23,820 nucleotides of DNA. Source: an uncultured Desulfovibrionaceae bacterium (lineage in GTDB: Bacteria; Desulfobacterota; Desulfovibrionia; Desulfovibrionales; Desulfovibrionaceae). Where the stretch lies: positions 1-23,820 of the forward strand of contig CASQEL010000003.1 in the NCBI GenBank assembly GCA_949427775.1, read 5' to 3'. The notes below the pieces were generated by a model. That model saw nothing but the letters and a program-made list of their open reading frames with translations. It had not been told where the DNA came from and did no database searches. Below are positions 6,561-13,624 of this stretch, one piece after another; the first letter of the stretch is position 1; the number at the start of each line of letters is the position of its first letter. The translations under genes were made by a program, and so were the position numbers.

Positions 6561-6615
6561 AAAAAGTGACGCCCTGACGCCGGGGGCTTGACGGCCTTGC
6601 CGGAACATCAGGGCG
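6561..6615 (-). terminator. Putative terminator after cmk
   Basis: On the minus strand CGCCCTGA (6608-6615) pairs with TCAGGGCG (6570-6577). Inner CCGGC / GCCGG pairing is possible, and a TTTTT run follows at 6561-6565 after five bases. It is about 45 bases past the cmk stop codon. Confidence 0.6.
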
Positions 6616-6659
6616 CGGACGGGAAAAAAATGCCGTGAATTTCCCGGATCGGGAAGCTT

Positions 6660-7349
6660 TCACCGCCCCCCCGGCAAGCCCCCCCGTACAGAAATATGGT
6701 GAAGAATGACTCCCAGAACGCCCTGAATATCCAGAGTGGAAGTGTCCACGATCACGGCGTCCTGCGCCGGACGCAACGGCGCGACGGCGCGATTGCGGTC
6801 CATGGCGTCGCGCTTGCGGATCTGCTCGGTCAACACCGCCAAATCCGGACGTTCGCCGCGCTCCTCCAATTCCCTCAGACGGCGCATGGCCCGCACCTCG
6901 GGTGTGGCGTCCAGAAAGAATTTGAATCCGGCGTGGGGAAAGACCACCGTCCCCATATCCCGCCCTTCCGCCACCAGAGCGGTGGATGCTCCGATGGCCT
7001 GCTGCGCGGCCTTGAGCACGTCGCGTACTTCAGGCGCCGCGGCCAGACGCGACGCCAGCATGCCCACTTCTTCCGTGCGCACTTCGCCGCGCACGGGCAC
7101 GCCGTTGCACAACAGCGTCGTGCCGGAACCGGACCCCGCCAGACTGAACGTCCAGGCCGCGCAACGCTCGCGCAGCTCGCCGCCGGGCAGACGTTCGGCC
7201 CCCGGCCCCAGTTTCAGCGCCAGACAACGAAACATGGCGCCGGTATCCAGATACGGCGCCCCCAAGGTGTCGGCCACCCGACGGGCCAGCGTGGTTTTTC
7301 CCACGCCGGCGGGGCCGTCCAACGTCACCACAGACAGGATGTCGCTCAT
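6660..7349 (-). CDS. cmk: Cytidylate kinase
   Basis: Phosphorylates CMP and dCMP with ATP in pyrimidine nucleotide salvage and synthesis; cytoplasmic. The 229-aa protein has the P-loop GPAGVGKTT (12-20), YLDTGAMFR (33-41), the family signature AEGRDMGTVVFP (127-138) and the LID-region RDAMDRNRAVAPL (180-192). The ATG at 7349 follows AAGGAG with eight bases spacing; an in-frame ATG a few codons upstream has no better ribosome-binding site. Its start overlaps the hisC stop as ATGA, so translation is probably coupled to hisC. The C-terminal tail is rich in Gly and Arg (VRGGLPGGR) and likely disordered. Confidence 0.95.
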   Translation of the reverse strand: MSDILSVVTLDGPAGVGKTTLARRVADTLGAPYLDTGAMFRCLALKLGPGAERLPGGELRERCAAWTFSLAGSGSGTTLLCNGVPVRGEVRTEEVGMLASRLAAAPEVRDVLKAAQQAIGASTALVAEGRDMGTVVFPHAGFKFFLDATPEVRAMRRLRELEERGERPDLAVLTEQIRKRDAMDRNRAVAPLRPAQDAVIVDTSTLDIQGVLGVILHHISVRGGLPGGR

Positions 7350-8473
7350 GCCAGAATCTCCTTGCAGCATTGAAGAAAGGCGGCGTTTTCCTCATCCGTG
7401 CCCACGCTGACGCGCAACAGGTGCGGCAAGGCGTAACTTTTGAGCGGCCGGATGATAATACCCCGCGCCAGCAAAGCTTCAAACAAGGACGGAGCTTGCC
7501 TGCCCGACGGCGGCGCGAACATGAGGAAGTTGGCTTGACTGGCGTAGACAGTGCAGCCCAGCGCCCGCAGACCTTCCGTCAGTTGCCGCCGCCCTTCACG
7601 CACGACGCGCAGGGTGGCGGCGCGGAACGTCGCGTCTTCCAGCGCGCTCAGCCCGGCCTCTTCCGCCAGAATATTGACGGAAAACGGCAGACGCACCCTC
7701 CGGTAATACTCGGCCAGGCGCGGCGGCAGCACTCCGTACCCCAGACGCAGCCCCGCCAGGCCGAAGCTTTTGGAAAAGGTGCGCAAAAAAGCGGTATTGG
7801 GCAATTCCGCCGCACGCCGCAGCAAGGACGTGGCGGCCTCGTCATCCACAAAATCCATGTAGGCCTCGTCCACCACCAGCAGACATCCCGGCGGCAGGCT
7901 GCGGGCCAGTTCCAGCACGGCGTCGGCGGGCGGGCAGTACCCGGAAGGATTGTCGGGCGTAGTGACGAAAACCAGCGCTGTCCGATCGTCCGCCAGCGTC
8001 CGCAGATCCCGCAGGGGCTGGGAAAAATCCTTCCGCAGGGGCAGACGGCGCACTTCCACGCCGCACAGGCGCGCCTGCAACGGATAGATGCTGAAACAGG
8101 GATCGAACGTGACCACGTTATGCCTGCCCGGAACGGCCCGAATGCGCAGCAGCAGATCGATGATCTCATCGGAACCGTTGCCCACGACCACCCGATCGGC
8201 GGACACGCCGTGATGCCGCGCCAATGCCGTCACCAGGCGGGGATTGCCGCCCTGGGGATACCGAAACGCCGATGCCGCATGGCGGCGCAGCGTTTCCCGC
8301 ACCAGCGGAGAGGTTCCCAGCGGATTTTCGTTGCTGGCCATCTTGATGACTCTGGCCAGACCGTACTTTTCCTTGATTTCGTCTATGGACAATCCCGGCA
8401 CGTAGGCCGTAAAACCGCGGACCTCAGGCCGCACCTGATCAGGTTCCGCAAGACTATCGGGCGATGGGTTCAT
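7346..8473 (-). CDS. hisC: Histidinol-phosphate aminotransferase
   Basis: A PLP-dependent class I/II aminotransferase that converts imidazole acetol phosphate and glutamate to histidinol phosphate in histidine synthesis. The 375-aa protein has ASNENPLG (46-53), NGSDEIIDLLLR (99-110), TPDNPSGY (172-179), the PLP aspartate in VDEAYMDF (201-208) and the PLP lysine K235 in RTFSKSFGLAGLRLGYG. These fit HisC, although related aromatic aminotransferases share the fold. The ATG at 8473 lies after AAGGA; the frame is open a further 204 bases upstream, but that part runs into a family A repeat and is not HisC-like. It is followed with a 4-base overlap by cmk. No other his genes are nearby. Confidence 0.93.
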   Translation of the reverse strand: MNPSPDSLAEPDQVRPEVRGFTAYVPGLSIDEIKEKYGLARVIKMASNENPLGTSPLVRETLRRHAASAFRYPQGGNPRLVTALARHHGVSADRVVVGNGSDEIIDLLLRIRAVPGRHNVVTFDPCFSIYPLQARLCGVEVRRLPLRKDFSQPLRDLRTLADDRTALVFVTTPDNPSGYCPPADAVLELARSLPPGCLLVVDEAYMDFVDDEAATSLLRRAAELPNTAFLRTFSKSFGLAGLRLGYGVLPPRLAEYYRRVRLPFSVNILAEEAGLSALEDATFRAATLRVVREGRRQLTEGLRALGCTVYASQANFLMFAPPSGRQAPSLFEALLARGIIIRPLKSYALPHLLRVSVGTDEENAAFLQCCKEILA

Positions 8474-8625
8474 CAACGTTTCCTTATCTTGTGGTCTGAA
8501 CTCTCTCCCCCGGGAGAAAGCACACAATACGTTTCCGCGTCTCTTCTTACCGAAAGCATGCCCGGACCCCGCTCCCGCGCCATCCGGCACAAGGCTCCTT
8601 GCCGAACCGTGCAGGAACAGAAGCA

Positions 8626-8775
8626 TTAGAGCATTCGAATGAAACTCTCCGGTTTCATTCAATCTCGCTGCCGTCATTTCGCGGGAAAAGCGTGGTTTTC
8701 CCGCTCATTCGGCGCGGGCGTGCGCTCACGCACCCGCCAGAGCATTTACGCAATTTCATTGCGAATCTGCTCTAA
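8626..8775 (+). repeat. Family A repeat, complete-looking copy
   Basis: It begins TTAGAGCATTCG (8627-8636) and ends CGAATCTGCTCTAAG (8762-8775), an imperfect terminal inverted repeat. Four internal hairpins follow one another: GAATGAAAC / GTTTCATTC (8637-8660), GCGGGAAAA / TTTTCCCGC (8681-8704), GCGGG / CCCGC with an inner CGTG / CACG (8714-8737), and CGCAAT / ATTGCG (8749-8763). The first matches 1-56 inverted, and the second matches 1957-1990 with changed stem bases. The rest of the 449-base gap between hisC and the stress-protein gene holds only that gene's terminator. Confidence 0.85.
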
Positions 8776-8864
8776 GACGCAGGAAGCCAAAAAGCCTCCC
8801 CGCCATACAGGCACAAGGGTCTTGGGCCCCTTTGCACAACGACGGGCGAAAAACAGGAACCTCG

Positions 8865-8892
8865 AAAAAAGCCGCCGCGCGAACGCGGCGGC
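8865..8892 (-). terminator. Rho-independent terminator of the stress-protein gene
   Basis: On the minus strand GCCGCCGCG and CGCGGCGGC form a perfect 9-bp stem around a short GTTC-type loop, followed by six T residues. It lies about 30 bases after the stop codon. Confidence 0.9.
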
Positions 8893-8922
8893 CTGAACTG
8901 GAACAAGGAAAAAAGAACGACG

Positions 8923-9366
8923 CTACTTCGTAGGGCGGATGGTCAGCACAGGCTGCTTGGCGTTCTTGACGACCTTTTCCGCCACGGAACCGAACAGAAT
9001 GCGATCAATACCCTTGCGGCCGTGCGTACCCATGATGATCATATCCACACTCTCATCCTCCGCACGATTGAGGATTTCCTCGGCGGCGTAGCCGATGAGC
9101 ACCTGCCCCTTGGCATCCACGCCCGGAAAATTTTCCGCCACAAAGGATTCCATGGACTTTTCCGCGCCGGTAACAATCTCTCCCACGAAGTTTTCAATGG
9201 TGTTGGGCGGTACATGAAAGCCTACATACTGGCTGAGCGAGGGAGCGGTATACACGACGATCACGGAGGCTCCCGTAGCCTTGGCGATCGTGGTGGCATA
9301 TTCGGCAACAGACCGGCTGTGTTCGGAAAGGTCGACTGCACAGAGAATCTTCCTGATTTCCTTCAT
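8923..9366 (-). CDS. Universal stress protein (UspA family)
   Basis: A single 147-aa Usp domain, the standard length. It starts with the typical first strand KILCAVDLSEHS (6-17) and carries the nucleotide-binding signature G-2x-G-9x-G-S at G113-S127 in MGTHGRKGIDRILFGS, so it is probably an ATP-binding member. The C-terminal strand PVLTIRP is also typical. These cytoplasmic proteins help cells withstand starvation or redox stress, but the exact role of a given member is rarely known. A GGAG ribosome-binding site precedes the ATG. It has its own terminator and a putative promoter with a small operator-like palindrome. Its neighbour transcribes divergently. Confidence 0.95.
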   Translation of the reverse strand: MKEIRKILCAVDLSEHSRSVAEYATTIAKATGASVIVVYTAPSLSQYVGFHVPPNTIENFVGEIVTGAEKSMESFVAENFPGVDAKGQVLIGYAAEEILNRAEDESVDMIIMGTHGRKGIDRILFGSVAEKVVKNAKQPVLTIRPTK

Positions 9367-9431
9367 AAGTACGCCTCCATCGTTTACCCCTTCCGAAAAA
9401 GGAGTGCCAATTGCGAACTGTGTCGGGTTTT

Positions 9432-9476
9432 AAAACACGGTGTTTTTCTTGTAGGGTCTTTTTGCCCGATAGACAA
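9432..9476 (-). promoter_or_regulatory. Putative promoter and operator-like palindrome of the stress-protein gene
   Basis: On the minus strand TTGTCT (9471-9476) and TACAAG (9448-9453) are 17 bases apart. Just downstream, AAAACAC-G-GTGTTTT (9432-9446) is a perfect 7+7 palindrome, well placed for a repressor or for a start-site hairpin. The start codon is at 9366. Confidence 0.45.
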
Positions 9477-9583
9477 GCCCCTCGCAAGGCCGTATGGTTT
9501 CCGACCGGTCCGGCAGGAAAAATATTCCCTCTAAAGTTTTTTCTACATCTATAAAATCAGCATGTTATAAGCAAAAATACACT

Positions 9584-9599
9584 TGGCAAAGTTTTTGCT
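9584..9599 (+). promoter_or_regulatory. Sigma-54 (-24/-12) promoter
   Basis: TGGCAAAGTTTTTGCT matches the known TGGCAC...TTGCA/T pattern closely: TGGCA and TTGCT are both intact and GG is exactly 10 bases from GC. The predicted start near 9610 leaves about 25 bases to the start codon at 9636, with GGAGG between them. An AT-rich tract lies upstream. An activator binding site was not identified. Confidence 0.75.
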
Positions 9600-9635
9600 A
9601 AAATCAGGACGAAAAACGCCAACCCTGGAGGCGAC

Positions 9636-10124
9636 ATGAATATTCGCACTGAACAATTGGATGCCTTGTACAGACAGCAGGGTCTGTCGACTCCCCGGCC
9701 CGCCGCTGAAAAGGGAGAGAGCTTCGCCGAAACCCTGGCGCAGCAGATGGGAATATCCACAGAAAATATATATCCGCAAGGTTCCGTACCCCCGCCGGGA
9801 GCCCAGGTAGGCGTCATAGGCGAAATGCTTATCGGGAATACGGAAAATATTTCCGGCGAGGCCACGGTTGAAACCGTCCTGCGTCAAACCTCCGGCGCGC
9901 TGGATATGTGGGATTCCTACGCCGACGCCTTGGGCGATTCCGGAACGGCGGATTTGCGCCAGGCATATTCGCTGCTGCAAGGCTTGGATTCACAGTTGGC
10001 GACCCTCAGGCAGAGTGCGCAGTCGGTTTTGGGACAAAATCCCGAATTGGCCGATATCGTCAATGATCTGGAAGTGATGACAGCTACAGAGAAGTTCAAG
10101 TTCAATCGCGGCGATTACATCTGA
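9636..10124 (+). CDS. Unknown 162-aa protein under a sigma-54 promoter
   Basis: I do not recognise the family. The protein is acidic, lacks cysteine and has no signal peptide or membrane helix. Residues 1-60 are polar and proline-containing (probably flexible), about 75-140 are helix-forming (VETVLRQTSGALDMWDSYAD and LRQAYSLLQGLDSQLATLRQ), and it ends with the basic-aromatic tail EKFKFNRGDYI. The start is clear from GGAGG seven bases before the ATG. It is flanked by a close sigma-54 promoter and a strong terminator, so it is a single-gene unit. Sigma-54 with this composition might suggest a flagellar or surface-assembly accessory protein, but this is only inference. Confidence 0.8.
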   Translation: MNIRTEQLDALYRQQGLSTPRPAAEKGESFAETLAQQMGISTENIYPQGSVPPPGAQVGVIGEMLIGNTENISGEATVETVLRQTSGALDMWDSYADALGDSGTADLRQAYSLLQGLDSQLATLRQSAQSVLGQNPELADIVNDLEVMTATEKFKFNRGDYI

Positions 10125-10150
10125 AATCATCGTTTCCGAAACAGCCTGTT

Positions 10151-10187
10151 GCCGGTCGCCCCAGGGGGCGGCCGGCAGTTTTGTCTT
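10151..10187 (+). terminator. Rho-independent terminator of the 162-aa protein gene
   Basis: GCCGGTCGCCCC (10151-10162) pairs with GGGGCGGCCGGC (10165-10176), with one wobble pair and an AG loop, then TTTTGTCTT. It lies 26 bases beyond the stop codon. Confidence 0.85.
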
Positions 10188-10189
10188 GT

Positions 10190-10494
10190 CCCACATCCTG
10201 CCGATTTCCTGCTCTCGTCCGACGGCCGAACATATCCGAGAACAGATTCCGCGGGCCCCGGAAATCCCTGATGCGGACCCGCCGCACATGCCGCCGTTTT
10301 CCGTCCCGCGCCACACGGCTCTTTTTCCCGTATCGCCGGGGGACCCCGGCGGGTGGGCTGCCCCCGCGCGTTGCGGCGTCTCTTCGCCGACCATAATAAA
10401 AGTTCTTGAAGGAAGGAGGGGGCGTGGGGGAGGAAGGTGTTCAACAAGCAGAGGACATACGGCCGAATGCGGCATTTTCCGACACGACGTGCTG
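10190..10494. other. Intergenic region without a supported gene
   Basis: The roughly 300 bases between the terminator and the 3' end of hypF show no open frame with a ribosome-binding site or recognisable product. The only structure noted is the hairpin CGCCGGGG / CCCCGGCG (10334-10351), too far from hypF and without a T-tract to be a confident terminator. Confidence 0.6.
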
Positions 10495-12894
10495 TTATTG
10501 CCGCAATCTTCTCTGTCCCCATACCGCCTGCCCCAACGACACGCCGCCGTCATTGGCGGGCAAAACACGGTGGGACAACGGCGTCAGACCGCGACGGTGG
10601 AGCAGCCGCGGCAGCAAACCGGCCAGAGTGGCATTCTGCAGCACGCCGCCGGAAAGCCCCACACGGCGGATTCCCGTCCGTTCCGCCGCCAGCGCGGCCA
10701 TATCCGCCAGCAGGGCCGCCAGACCGGCATGAAATCTGGCGGCGGCCAGCCCGGCGTCCGTTCCCCGGCGCATATCCTCGAACACGGCCAGAAACAGCGC
10801 CTGCGAATCCAGTTCCCACAGATCTTCGCGCTCCCGCAGCGGGGCCGTATAGGGCCTGTCCACCTCTTCAGCGGGCGTCCGCTGCGCCGCTTCCAGACGC
10901 ACGGCCGCCTGTCCCTCATACGTGACATGCGCGCACAATCCCAGCAGCGCCGCCACCGCATCAAACAACCGGCCGCAACTGGAGGTCAGGGGGCAGCGCA
11001 CGCCGCGGCGGATCATTTCCTCCACTGCCGCCGTTCCCGGCTCCGTTTCCCAGGGACGGGCGGAATACGTCGCGCCGGAAGCCGTCAGAAATCCCTGCGC
11101 GATGCGCCAGGGTTCCCGGATGGCGGCCTCCCCGCCGGGCAACAGGAACGGAGACAAGCGGCCCAAACGGCGCTGTTCCAGCGTCCGCGTGTCCACCAGC
11201 AGCAGTTCTCCGCCCCAAATGGTGCCGTCCTCGCCCAGCCCCGTTCCGTCCAGAGTCAGAGCCAGGGCCGGGCCGTGGTGGGCGTTTTCGGCCAGCACGC
11301 TCCAGGCGTGGGCGAAATGATGCTGCAGACGCCACAGCGGCGCCCCGCGCTCCTCGGCCAGCCGGACCGCGAACTGCGACGAGAGGTAGTCAGGGTGCAG
11401 ATCGCAGACCACGGCTTCCGGCCGCACCTCCAGCAGCGCTTCCAGATGGGCCTCCACCTCCTGATAGAATGCGAAGGTTTCCAAATTCCGGAGGTCGCCG
11501 ATATGCTGGCTGACAAACGCGGCGTCCTCCCGCGTCAGGCAAAGCGTGGCCTTGAGCTCCGGGCCGCAGCCCAGCACGCAGGCCCCGGAGCCGCCCGGAA
11601 AGACGGGGCCGGGCACATACCCCCGCGCCCGGCGGTAAAAAATCCCGGACGGGGCGGCGTTCCCTTCGCTTCCGCGGGGTGTTCCGGCAGCGGCGCGGAC
11701 AACGGAATCATCGGCGCGCACCAGGATATCCCGGTTATGCAGCAGAAAGGCGTCCGCGATATGCGCCAGACGGCGCAGAGCTTCCCGGTTGCCCAGACAG
11801 AGAGGCTCTCCCCCGGCGTTGCCCGAGGTCATGACCAGCGCCGCCGGCGTGTCGGGGGGCAGCTCTTCCCGGTACAGATCCAGCAACACGACGTGCAGCG
11901 GCGTATAGGGCAGCACTACTCCCAGCGTCGCTGTATCCGGCGACAGGATGTCGGGCAGGACGCCCGCGCGCCGGGCGCAGATCACGATAGGCCGTTCCGG
12001 TCCGGTCAGCAGTTTCTCTTCCGTGGGCGTAAGCGCGACCACACGCCGGGCCGTGGCCGGATCGGGCACCATGACCGCCAGAGGCTTGTGGGGTCGGGCT
12101 TTGCGGCGGCGCAACAACGCCACCGCTTCCGGGTTCCCGGCGTCGCACGCCAGATGGAATCCGCCCAGTCCCTTGAGCGCCAGAACATGCCCCTGCCGCA
12201 GCAGCGCCGCGGCCTGCCGCAGCGCCGCCATATCCGCGGGGCGGGCGGGCGTTCCCCCCTGCTCCGCGGGAAGCGTGGTCGGCACGCCGGATTCGCTCTT
12301 CGTCGCCAGCCAGACCCGAGGCCCGCAGACCGGACAGGCATTGGGCTGCGCGTGGAATCGACGATTCAGGGGATTCTCGTATTCCTCCCGGCATGCGGGA
12401 CACAAGGGGAAACACGCCATGGAGGTGACGGCCCGATCGTAGGGAATGGCGCGGGTGATGGTGAACCGGGGACCGCAGTTGGTGCAGTTGGTGAACGGGT
12501 ACCGATAGCGGCGGTCGCCGGGCTTGCCCATGTCCGCCAGGCAGTCGGGGCAGACGCTCACATCCGGACTCACCAGCACATGATGGCCGCTGCGGCCGGA
12601 ACTGGGGACAATGACGAAGGCGTTCTCTCCGGGCAGGGGATCGACGTCTTCCGTCACGCAGGACGTCAGGCGCGCCAGGGGCGGCAGCGTGCGCGGCAGT
12701 TCGCGGCAAAAGGCGTCCACCGCGTCGGATGGCCCCTGCACCTCGATGCGCACCCCGTCGGAAGTGTTTCCCACATGGCCGGTCAGTCCGTGCCGTAACG
12801 CCAGGCGGTACGCAAAGGGGCGGAAGCCCACGCCCTGCACCTGTCCGGCCGCCAGCAGGCGGCAACGCCGCAACAAGGAGGTAGTGCTGTTCAT
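10495..12894 (-). CDS. hypF: Carbamoyltransferase HypF, hydrogenase maturation
   Basis: Transfers a carbamoyl group from carbamoyl phosphate, through a carbamoyl-adenylate, to the C-terminal cysteine of HypE, supplying the cyanide ligands of [NiFe]-hydrogenases. All HypF modules are seen in the 799-aa protein: acylphosphatase domain with GQVQGVGFRPF (17-27); two zinc fingers (C115, C118, C137, C140 and C165, C168, C187, C190, each C-2x-C-18x-C-2x-C); a YrdC-like domain (about 215-400, with LKGLGGFHLACDA); and the Kae1-like domain with metal ligands in QHHFAHA (524-530), DGTGLGEDGTIWGGEL (549-564) and GLSGGVLQN (746-754). The start at 12894 is the only ATG close to the acylphosphatase domain, but its ribosome-binding site is weak (GGGGA only two bases away). 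It stands alone: no other hyp or hydrogenase gene is in the window. Confidence 0.95.
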   Translation of the reverse strand: MNSTTSLLRRCRLLAAGQVQGVGFRPFAYRLALRHGLTGHVGNTSDGVRIEVQGPSDAVDAFCRELPRTLPPLARLTSCVTEDVDPLPGENAFVIVPSSGRSGHHVLVSPDVSVCPDCLADMGKPGDRRYRYPFTNCTNCGPRFTITRAIPYDRAVTSMACFPLCPACREEYENPLNRRFHAQPNACPVCGPRVWLATKSESGVPTTLPAEQGGTPARPADMAALRQAAALLRQGHVLALKGLGGFHLACDAGNPEAVALLRRRKARPHKPLAVMVPDPATARRVVALTPTEEKLLTGPERPIVICARRAGVLPDILSPDTATLGVVLPYTPLHVVLLDLYREELPPDTPAALVMTSGNAGGEPLCLGNREALRRLAHIADAFLLHNRDILVRADDSVVRAAAGTPRGSEGNAAPSGIFYRRARGYVPGPVFPGGSGACVLGCGPELKATLCLTREDAAFVSQHIGDLRNLETFAFYQEVEAHLEALLEVRPEAVVCDLHPDYLSSQFAVRLAEERGAPLWRLQHHFAHAWSVLAENAHHGPALALTLDGTGLGEDGTIWGGELLLVDTRTLEQRRLGRLSPFLLPGGEAAIREPWRIAQGFLTASGATYSARPWETEPGTAAVEEMIRRGVRCPLTSSCGRLFDAVAALLGLCAHVTYEGQAAVRLEAAQRTPAEEVDRPYTAPLREREDLWELDSQALFLAVFEDMRRGTDAGLAAARFHAGLAALLADMAALAAERTGIRRVGLSGGVLQNATLAGLLPRLLHRRGLTPLSHRVLPANDGGVSLGQAVWGQRRLRQ

Positions 12895-13039
12895 GTCCCC
12901 AGCGTAGCGAAAACAGCGGCGGCTTGCATCCGCTTTTTCCTCTTTGCGCGCGGGGATGCCTCCTCCGCCTCCCCTTGCCGAGGAGGCGGCAGTCCTGTAC
13001 GCTTGGCCCTCACACGTCAACCCTCAGGGGGAACAGCGC

Positions 13040-13609
13040 ATGAGCACGCAGCACAAATTGGGAACCCGCATCCGGGCGTTCCGCGAGGAACGCAAGATCA
13101 GCCGGGAAACGCTGGCGGAAAACACCGGCCTGACCGTGGAGTTTCTGACTTCGCTGGAAGAAAACGATCTGTATCCGACCATCGGACCGTTGCAGAAAGT
13201 GGCCCGCGCCCTGGGCGTGCGCCTGGGCACCTTCATGGACGACGAAATCACCCGCGATCCCATCATCGGCGGCCTGGGCGGGCAGAGCCGCGATCTGGCC
13301 ATGCATCGGGGCCGGGGCGGCGGAGAGAGCTACATCTATCATTCGCTGGGCAAAGGCAAAAGCGACCGCAATATGGAGCCGTTCCATATTGAAATTCTGC
13401 CTGATCCCGCCGACGATCGCAAAACGTCCTCGCATCAGGGAGAAGAATTCATCCTGGTGCTCAAGGGCGAACTGCTGGTGGTGTACGGACGGGAAACCCA
13501 TATTCTCAAGGCCGGCCAGACCATCTATTACAACTCCATCGTGCCGCACTATGTGGGCGCGGCCAACGACGAGCCCGTGGAAATCCTGGCCGTCATGTAC
13601 AATCCCTAG
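13040..13609 (+). CDS. XRE-family regulator with C-terminal cupin domain
   Basis: A 189-aa one-component regulator: an N-terminal helix-turn-helix (about 8-62; RIRAFREERKISRETLAENT and the following LTVEFLTSLEEN) joined to a C-terminal cupin_2 sensor (about 112-187; HQGEEFILVLKGELLVVYG and IVPHYVGAAN). Such proteins usually bind a small ligand in the cupin barrel and regulate adjacent catabolic genes. It is the first gene of a three-gene set, 15 bases before an acyl-CoA synthetase, so it likely controls that operon and itself; the ligand may be the substrate. The ATG at 13040 follows AGGGGGA. Upstream, GCCTCCT / AGGAGGC (about 12958-12986) forms an inverted repeat in the 145-base gap shared with divergent hypF, a candidate operator. 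Confidence 0.9.
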   Translation: MSTQHKLGTRIRAFREERKISRETLAENTGLTVEFLTSLEENDLYPTIGPLQKVARALGVRLGTFMDDEITRDPIIGGLGGQSRDLAMHRGRGGGESYIYHSLGKGKSDRNMEPFHIEILPDPADDRKTSSHQGEEFILVLKGELLVVYGRETHILKAGQTIYYNSIVPHYVGAANDEPVEILAVMYNP

Positions 13610-13624
13610 GTCGGAGGCCGAGCA

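Noticed and set aside
8474..8677. N-terminal extension of hisC
   Set aside because: It is translated family A repeat and is absent from HisC proteins; the ATG at 8473 has AAGGA upstream.
10186..12798. 870-codon plus-strand open frame opposite hypF
   Set aside because: Shadow of hypF, which is complete with all domains; the frame has no motif of its own.
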